9,294 nucleotides of DNA from NCBI RefSeq assembly GCF_025567385.1, contig NZ_JAOQJU010000048.1:1-9294 (forward strand), given 5' to 3'. The notes below the pieces were generated by a model. The model was given only the letters and a program-made list of their open reading frames with translations, made no database searches and was not told the origin of the DNA. Below are positions 5,286-9,294 of the stretch, piece by piece. This DNA comes from Claveliimonas acetigenes. Lineage in GTDB: Bacteria > Bacillota > Clostridia > Lachnospirales > Lachnospiraceae. The position numbers and the translations under genes were made by a program. Each line of letters opens with the position of its first letter. Within the stretch, counting starts at the first letter, position 1.

Positions 5286-5547
5286 ATGAAAATCGTAGTA
5301 TTAGAAGGAAGTCCCAATAAGGATGGTTCTTCAAATTTATTGGCTACAAAATTTATTCGTGGTGCAAAAGAAGGCGGGCATAGCGTTCAAGTGATTGACG
5401 CAGCCCATGAGGATATTCATCCTTGTCCGGTATTTGAATCTGAAAGACGTGGGCATGGTGCTTGGGACAGGATGCGGAACAGTCAATATGACTCGGTGTT
5501 CTAAATTTCCCCAACTGGCGTATGAAATGGGAAGAACGCTATTTTAG
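5286..5547 (+). pseudogene. NADPH-dependent FMN reductase (flavodoxin fold) with a large internal deletion
   Basis: The ATG at 5286 opens MKIVVLEGSPNKDGSSNLLA, the classic first strand and phosphate loop of the flavodoxin-fold FMN-reductase family, continuing to HEDIHPC. In intact relatives this is followed by a cysteine motif and the rest of the fold. Here the frame becomes unrelated and stops at 5502-5504. In another frame from 5431 the true C-terminus appears (YLNLKDVGMVLGTGCGTV, then NMTRCSKFPQLAYEMGRTLF) and stops at 5545-5547. About 100 or more central residues are missing and the frame is lost at the join near 5427-5431. The longer start at 5202 adds nothing family-like. The RibD-C gene follows 47 nt later, so the two probably formed an operon. 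Confidence 0.8.
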
Positions 5548-5594
5548 AGTAACTTTAACAATCGAGAACGAATGAAAAGAAAGGAATGGTTCAA

Positions 5595-6278
5595 ATGAAT
5601 AAACCGTATATCGTATGCTACATGATGACGTCCGTTGATGGAAGGATTGACTGTGACATGGTCGGGAGACTTGCCGGTGTGGAGGATTACTATCCTCTGC
5701 TGGATGAACTGGGACTGCAGTCGGCAATTAGCGGAAAGACAACTGCCAGATTGGAACTGGCTGAACCTGGCGAGTTCATGCCTGAAAATAATTTGCCTTT
5801 TGGAAAGGAAACCGTTTCTAAAAAAGCGGCCAGCAGCAATGGTTATACCATCGTTGTAGACACGAAGGGTACCCTGCTTTGGAAACATGACAGCCAATAT
5901 GAGAAACCACATATCCTTATTACTTCCAAACAGGTTAGCAGGGAATATCTGATCTATCTGGACGAAAAAAATATCTCGTATATCGTGGCAGGTGATGCTG
6001 GAATTGATCTGGCCGCTGCCTGTGAAGCGTTGAAGAAAAACTTTGGAATTGAGAAGCTGGGCATTGTGGGCGGCCCTGCAATCAATACGGCATTTCTTGA
6101 CGAAGGATTGCTGGACGAAGTAATTGTTTTAATCGGAGCCGGAATTGACGGCAGAGCATCGTTTCCCACTGTTTTTCAAAGAGAGGATAAGGGCCAGGCT
6201 GAACCGATACCTTTAAAATTGATTGAGGCAAGGACATACGATTCCGGCGCGGTTTTTATTCGCTATAAAACCAGATAA
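5595..6278 (+). CDS. Dihydrofolate reductase family protein (RibD C-terminal domain)
   Basis: A 227-aa stand-alone RibD_C-type reductase (PF01872 features) without the deaminase half found in bifunctional RibD. Marks are KPYIVCYMMTSVDGRID at the N-terminus (the family's (M)SxDG(R/K)I motif), YTIVVDTKGTLLW mid-protein, and the nucleotide-binding IVGGPAINTAFLDEGLLDEV before VIVLIGAGIDGRASF. Members reduce pterin or riboflavin-precursor carbonyls with NADPH; the actual substrate here is unknown. ATG 5595 is preferred over 5586 because the AAAGGA box abuts 5586 but is 9 nt from 5595. It lies between two broken reductase genes and is the only intact gene of that stretch. No terminator is visible after it. 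Confidence 0.85.
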   Translation: MNKPYIVCYMMTSVDGRIDCDMVGRLAGVEDYYPLLDELGLQSAISGKTTARLELAEPGEFMPENNLPFGKETVSKKAASSNGYTIVVDTKGTLLWKHDSQYEKPHILITSKQVSREYLIYLDEKNISYIVAGDAGIDLAAACEALKKNFGIEKLGIVGGPAINTAFLDEGLLDEVIVLIGAGIDGRASFPTVFQREDKGQAEPIPLKLIEARTYDSGAVFIRYKTR

Positions 6279-6313
6279 CAACCATCAGGCGATAAAACGT
6301 ATTCAGATGATAG

Positions 6314-6485
6314 CGGAATATTAAAGAAACAGAGAAAGTGGTGAACCATGCGCTTTCTTTGGGGATAAATTTTTTTGATACGGCCAATGGATATTCTGCC
6401 GGAACCAGCGAAGGATACCTGGGCCGGGCATTGAAAAGGAATATTGCCCGTATCGGCAATTCACCGGGAGATTGATGGAACGCTG
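6314..6485 (+). pseudogene. Aldo/keto reductase remnant
   Basis: Frame 2 reads ETEKVVNHALSLGINFFDTA, then NGYSAGTSEGYLGRALKRNI, which is the strand-2/helix-2 region of an aldo/keto reductase including the catalytic Asp of FFDTA and the Tyr after it. The frame is lost near 6451, and frame 0 resumes with AIHREIDGTL (6456-6485), the next conserved helix of the same protein, so about 15-20 residues were deleted. The N-terminus, the catalytic Lys and His regions and the whole C-terminus are absent. It belongs to a different subfamily from the intact reductase at 7512-8351, so it is not a copy of that gene. Stops also close both frames. Confidence 0.75.
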
Positions 6486-6581
6486 AATGCCCATGAGACA
6501 AGCCGGGAGCATATTTTGATAGCCTATTTTTCCTGGGAGGATAATACGGTTGTAGAGGATGAAACAGGACTGATCAGATGA
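6486..6581 (+). pseudogene. Flavodoxin N-terminal fragment fused to the aldo/keto remnant
   Basis: In frame 0, directly after AIHREIDGTL, the sequence reads NAHETSREHILIAYFSWEDN, then TVVEDETGLIR and a stop. ILIAYFSW-x-NTVVEDE is typical of the first beta strand and FMN phosphate loop of secreted or lipoprotein-type flavodoxins in Clostridia. Only this first segment survives. The join with the aldo/keto piece is in frame, so two broken redox genes are welded together. Its last 58 bases overlap the end of the LysR gene on the other strand. Confidence 0.6.
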
Positions 6582-7363
6582 TAGGTAATATTAACTTCCG
6601 GGTCGGTCAAAGGAATCAACTTACGTCCCTTCAGAGTCTGATTTGGATCGGCGGCTCTATTGCTGGAAAAGCACAACAATGTGGAGGTTCGTACAAGTTC
6701 CTCAAACTCAAATTCGTCTGTTTGTACCAGAAAACGGGATGCGGGCATTTTTTTCTTTACCAGGTCTGTCCAGAAGCCGATTTCATCACGAAGAAGGCAG
6801 TTAAAACCGTTGATTTGTGAAAGACTCAAATGGGATTGTTCTGCCAGTGTGTGTTCTTCCGGGATGCAGACGTAGAGCTGCTCCTGGAGATAGGGAATAC
6901 AGCGGAGATCTTTATGTGGACAGGACTGAGGTAAAATGCCGATATCGGCATTGCCTGAGATAACATTTTGAATGATTTCGTCCATATTTGTTGTCAGTTT
7001 TGAGGAAATAATGTTTTCGGGAAATCTGCGTGAAAGCTCAGGCAATAATGACCATAAGGGCACCGGGGCACAGGAATGGATGGTAATCATATGTTGATTG
7101 CGTTCAAATGCCTGTACTGCCTGAATTGCTTTTTCGGCTTCGGCAAGCAGTGAGCTGGCCTGTTCTACGGCAACTTTTCCGGTATCGGTTAATTCAATAC
7201 GGTTTTTCCCCCGGTGGAAGAGTGGAGCACCAAAAGCTTCTTCTACATGATGCATGGTTCTGGTAAGGGTCGGCTGGGAAATGTGAAGTATCTCTGCCGC
7301 AGCAGATAATGTACCACATTCTGCATAGGTTATAAATTGATAAAGCTCTGATAAGTCTAACAT
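6524..7363 (-). CDS. LysR-family transcriptional regulator with a replaced C-terminal tail
   Basis: A 279-aa LysR regulator. Residues 1-62 are the winged helix-turn-helix (LYQFITYAECGTLSAAAEIL, then HISQPTLTRTMHHVEEAFG and LFHRGKNRIELTDTG). Residues about 90-264 are the periplasmic-binding-like effector domain (SGNADIGILP, YVCIPEEHTLAEQ). The start follows AAGGAG at 8-nt spacing. It is divergent from the aldo/keto reductase gene and probably controls it. The last 15 residues (265-279, PVSSSTTVLSSQEK) do not look like a LysR end. They are translated from the antisense of the flavodoxin fragment, so the native C-terminus was lost near 6580 and the frame runs on into the neighbouring debris. The protein may still fold, since only the final helix is affected. 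Confidence 0.88.
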   Translation of the reverse strand: MLDLSELYQFITYAECGTLSAAAEILHISQPTLTRTMHHVEEAFGAPLFHRGKNRIELTDTGKVAVEQASSLLAEAEKAIQAVQAFERNQHMITIHSCAPVPLWSLLPELSRRFPENIISSKLTTNMDEIIQNVISGNADIGILPQSCPHKDLRCIPYLQEQLYVCIPEEHTLAEQSHLSLSQINGFNCLLRDEIGFWTDLVKKKMPASRFLVQTDEFEFEELVRTSTLLCFSSNRAADPNQTLKGRKLIPLTDPEVNITYHLISPVSSSTTVLSSQEK

Positions 7364-7379
7364 ATAGGTGCTCCTTTTT

Positions 7380-7394
7380 ATTCATAATGTGAAT
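7380..7394. promoter_or_regulatory. LysR-type dyad (ATTCA-N5-TGAAT)
   Basis: ATTCATAATGTGAAT is a 15-bp interrupted palindrome that satisfies the T-N11-A rule of LysR binding sites. It lies between the divergent LysR and aldo/keto reductase genes, 17 bp before the LysR start codon. A half-site ATTCA recurs at 7423-7427 near the promoters. Binding is inferred. Confidence 0.5.
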
Positions 7395-7414
7395 AGTAGG
7401 TTTCGGAATTGATA

Positions 7415-7444
7415 TTGTACATATTCATTTTAACAGGATATAAT
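7415..7444 (+). promoter_or_regulatory. Promoter of the aldo/keto reductase gene
   Basis: TTGTAC (7415-7420) and a perfect TATAAT (7439-7444) are 18 nt apart, giving a leader of about 60 nt to the ATG at 7512. The dyad lies upstream of the -35, a common place for a LysR activator site. Confidence 0.6.
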
Positions 7445-7454
7445 TTAAATGCAA
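7427..7454 (-). promoter_or_regulatory. Possible overlapping divergent promoter of the LysR gene
   Basis: On the minus strand TTGCAT (7449-7454) and TGTTAAAAT, with -10 at 7427-7432, are 16 nt apart. This face-to-face overlap with the plus promoter is typical of autoregulated LysR pairs. Confidence 0.35.
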
Positions 7455-7511
7455 ACAGAAAGTAAGAAATTGTAGATTTCGTAAAATGAATATCAAAGGG
7501 AGGATAAAACT

Positions 7512-8351
7512 ATGGATTACATTACATTAAATAATGGCGTAAAAATGCCTCAGCTTGGTTATGGAGTTTATCAGACTCCGCCGGAAGAAACGGAACGCTG
7601 TGTGCTTACAGCAATTAAAAACGGATACCGCAGCATTGATACCGCCCAGGCATATGGCAATGAAGAAGGTGTAGGTCAGGCGATTGTAAAATGTGGTCTG
7701 CCAAGAGAGGAACTTTTCATTACAACAAAAATCTGGGTCAGTAATGCAGGTTATGAAAAAGCAAGAGCTTCGATTGAGGAATCGTTAAAAAAGCTGAAAA
7801 CAGATTATGTGGATCTGCTTTTAATCCATCAGCCATTTGGTGATTATTACGGAACTTACCGTGCAATGGAGGAAGCTTACAAAGCGGGCAAGGCACGTGC
7901 AATCGGAGTTTCAAACTTCTATCCGGACCGTTATATTGACATTGCTCATTTTGCAGAAGTTGTTCCGGCAGTAAATCAGGTGGAAACACATGTATTCCAG
8001 CAGCAGAAAGAGGCACGTAAGTATCTTTCCAAATATAATACACAGATTATGAGCTGGGGACCGTTTGCAGAGGGAAAAAATGATTTCTTCAATACTCCGG
8101 TACTGAAAGAAATCGGAGCAAAATATGGAAAGAGTGCAGCTCAGGTGGCGCTTCGCTTCCTGCTTCAGAATGGAGTAGTTGTTATCCCGAAATCTACTCA
8201 CGAAGAAAGAATGCAGGAAAACTTCAATGTGTTTGATTTTTCACTGACTGATGAGGAAATGAAACAGATTGAAGCGCTTGATACAGGAAAAAGCTTATTC
8301 TTTTCCCATTATTCACCGGAAACCGTGGAATGGTTTATGAGTATTGTATAG
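7512..8351 (+). CDS. Aldo/keto reductase (2,5-diketogluconate reductase-like)
   Basis: A complete 279-aa NADPH-dependent aldo/keto reductase of the AKR5-like prokaryotic group. The catalytic tetrad is present: D43 and Y48 in SIDTAQAYGNEEGVG, K73 in ITTKIW and H106 in LLIHQPF. AIGVSNFYPDR, NQVETHVFQQ and the cofactor loop VVIPKSTHEERMQENFNVFDF, with the Lys-Ser pair that favours NADPH, are also visible. Family members reduce carbonyls of sugars, ketones and aldehydes; the substrate cannot be read from the sequence. Start: GGGAGG 8 nt upstream. It is divergent from a LysR regulator across a promoter region with a dyad, so control by that regulator is likely. No obvious terminator follows. A broken LysR gene lies convergent to it. 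Confidence 0.93.
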   Translation: MDYITLNNGVKMPQLGYGVYQTPPEETERCVLTAIKNGYRSIDTAQAYGNEEGVGQAIVKCGLPREELFITTKIWVSNAGYEKARASIEESLKKLKTDYVDLLLIHQPFGDYYGTYRAMEEAYKAGKARAIGVSNFYPDRYIDIAHFAEVVPAVNQVETHVFQQQKEARKYLSKYNTQIMSWGPFAEGKNDFFNTPVLKEIGAKYGKSAAQVALRFLLQNGVVVIPKSTHEERMQENFNVFDFSLTDEEMKQIEALDTGKSLFFSHYSPETVEWFMSIV

Positions 8352-8400
8352 GAAATATTCATCCAATTGCTCCGGTGCGTATTAGAGTTTTAGGGCGAAA

Positions 8401-8963
8401 TCAGACATAATTTTTTATAAATGAGATATATTTTTCCACGCAGTCAGTTACATACTTTCCTTTTTTCCATACAAGACCGATTTCCTGAGTAATAGACGGA
8501 ACAATGGGAATACCGATCAGGCCGGGTAAATTTTTCAGAAGAGATGCATAGAGAAAGCCTCCGCCCAAATGATCGTGAATAAAATTTTGGATGGTATATA
8601 ACTGGCTTGCGTGCATAATAACATGTGGTTTTATTCCACTTTTAACATTTCAATAGAAACTTCTTTTTCATTTGCCAGATGATGACCGGGAGATACACAA
8701 AATACAATACGGTCAGAGAGTATCTGGTGAGAATTCAGCTTATCTATTTCATAAAAATTCATATTCACAAGTGCAAGATCCAGAGTTTCTTCCATGACCA
8801 GTCTGGCGGCCCGTATAGAGCCATATTCATATAGTTCAACCGGAACAGAAGTTATAAGCATATCCGGAAAGAACATTGTACTCAGAAGCGGAGGAATCCC
8901 GATGCGGATTGGAATCGCCTGTCTGCCAAGATCATAAAACTCTGAAGAGGTTTGGATATATAA
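8401..8963 (-). pseudogene. Headless, frameshifted LysR-family regulator remnant
   Basis: Reading from 8963 down, the frame gives SSEFYDLGRQAIPIRIGIPP, then LLSTMFFPDM and LVMEETLDLALVN, which is the first half of a LysR effector-binding domain, to VSIEMLK before a stop at 8631-8633. In another frame the domain resumes with KSGIKPHVIMHASQLYTIQN, then FIHDHLGGGFLYASLLKN, and ends at 8401. About 15 or more residues are missing at the join near 8635. No helix-turn-helix domain is present: a stop closes the frame at 8964-8966. It cannot bind DNA. It is a different regulator from the one at 6524-7363 and once faced the aldo/keto reductase convergently. Confidence 0.8.
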
Positions 8964-9021
8964 TTATTCGTAAATAGACAAATCATTGGCTGCTTTTTAT
9001 AATAAAGCCGTAACAGAAAGT

Positions 9022-9047
9022 AAGTAATGACGGCCGTTATATTACTT
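9022..9047 (-). terminator. Weak hairpin after the small membrane gene
   Basis: AAGTAAT (9022-9028) and ATTACTT (9041-9047) pair around an inner palindrome ACGGCCGT (9030-9037). It lies 11 nt beyond the stop codon. The following minus-strand sequence is only moderately T-rich, so termination is uncertain. The rest of 8967-9021 shows nothing recognisable. Confidence 0.35.
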
Positions 9048-9058
9048 TAAGGTGTACA

Positions 9059-9202
9059 CTAACGCGTCAAAGGATATCCATAACGGAATTTCCGGTATAT
9101 TTTCCAGATGATGATAGCGGGGAGGCTGATTAAAATATAAAGGGAAGTAATAATTCCCACAGCGCCGCCGATAATCATTAAAAGAATCATAACAAAGTTC
9201 AT
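9059..9202 (-). CDS. 47-aa single-span membrane protein
   Basis: A small ORF with a strong ribosome binding site (GAGGAG, 10 nt before ATG at 9202). The product is MNFVMILLMIIGGAVGIITS, then LYILISLPAIIIWKI, then a basic tail YRKFRYGYPLTR. This is one or two hydrophobic segments (about 3-34) with a positive cytoplasmic C-terminus. The GGAVGxxxxLYxxxSLPxxIxWKIYRK pattern resembles very small membrane proteins of Lachnospiraceae of unknown role; this is from memory. A longer overlapping ORF (9042-9239) in another frame lacks any family-like sequence and is rejected. No partner gene is visible, since the window ends just upstream. Confidence 0.65.
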   Translation of the reverse strand: MNFVMILLMIIGGAVGIITSLYILISLPAIIIWKIYRKFRYGYPLTR

Positions 9203-9222
9203 ATATTGTCCACTCCTCGTAT

Positions 9223-9268
9223 AATAAGTTTGTAAGCAAGAAAACAGCTTGCAGACTTATTCTTTTTT
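9223..9268 (+). terminator. Plus-strand terminator-like hairpin at the window edge
   Basis: AATAAGTTTGTAAGC (9223-9237) and GCTTGCAGACTTATT (9247-9261) pair at all 15 positions when read as plus-strand RNA, with two G-T wobbles, then C and six T. On the minus strand the wobbles become mismatches, so plus-strand use is favoured, although no intact plus-strand gene lies close upstream. It also sits in the leader of the small membrane gene and could influence it. Confidence 0.6.
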
Positions 9269-9294
9269 GATTAGACAGAAGGATAATTCTAAAC

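Noticed and set aside
6256..6512. Minus-strand ORFs of 81 and 63 aa
   Set aside because: They are antisense to the aldo/keto reductase and flavodoxin remnants, which read clearly as coding on the plus strand.
7738..8201. Minus-strand ORFs inside the aldo/keto reductase gene
   Set aside because: They are shadows of a complete gene with all catalytic residues.
9042..9239. Minus-strand 65-aa ORF
   Set aside because: It overlaps the 47-aa membrane gene in another frame; the ribosome binding site and hydrophobic pattern favour the shorter ORF.
1..9294. CRISPR array, tRNA, rRNA or a multi-gene defence or phage operon
   Set aside because: No regularly spaced repeats, no cloverleaf or rRNA-like sequence, and no nuclease, helicase or toxin-antitoxin set were seen; KilA-N and KTR occur only as fragments.

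Overview
The window looks like an accessory stretch of a low-to-moderate-GC Firmicutes chromosome, most likely a gut Clostridia/Lachnospiraceae-type organism. The signs are AAGGAGG-type ribosome binding sites, an SLH-domain surface protein, a glycine riboswitch with an intrinsic terminator, a Tn916-type cysteine-rich KTR fragment and Clostridia-like redox genes. The assignment comes from protein style only; no rRNA or other marker is present.

Layout. (1) 1-1358: a promoter, a long structured leader with an A6G8 tract and an 18-bp operator-like palindrome, then an intact secreted protein with three SLH repeats. (2) 1359-1878: a single-aptamer glycine riboswitch with its own promoter and terminator but no gene to control, then a perfect 18-bp-arm inverted repeat and a short minus-strand coding remnant. 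(3) 1879-2400 (minus): a chimeric ORF joining a KTR zinc-finger N-terminus to the C-terminal part of an ExeA/TniB-like transposition ATPase. (4) 2450-4201 (minus): an apparently intact module of an AraC-family regulator, an HbpS/GlcG-like protein and a 76-aa cysteine-rich protein. (5) 4265-5019 (plus): debris of a mobile element, namely an IS30-like transposase start fused to a small hypothetical gene, a broken KilA-N gene, a 3'-terminal scrap resembling rlmD/rumA (a known integration site for some integrative elements) and a strong terminator. (6) 5128-6581 (plus): a redox/reductase region with an internally deleted flavodoxin-fold NADPH-dependent FMN reductase gene, an intact RibD-C/dihydrofolate-reductase-like gene, and remnants of an aldo/keto reductase and of a flavodoxin. 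(7) 6524-8351: a LysR regulator (minus) divergent from an intact aldo/keto reductase (plus), with overlapping promoters and a LysR-style dyad. (8) 8401-9294 (minus): a headless, frameshifted LysR effector domain, then a 47-aa membrane protein preceded by a strong hairpin.

The intact genes form two plausible working units: AraC-HbpS-Cys-rich, and LysR/aldo-keto reductase. The overriding theme is decay. At least seven loci are truncated, fused or frameshifted at internal deletion points, so the region has been reshaped by mobile-element traffic and deletion, or contains some assembly or sequencing error. I see no convincing new defence or other multi-gene system. The most unusual items are the orphan riboswitch, the switch-like leader of the SLH gene, and the AraC-HbpS-Cys-rich module.
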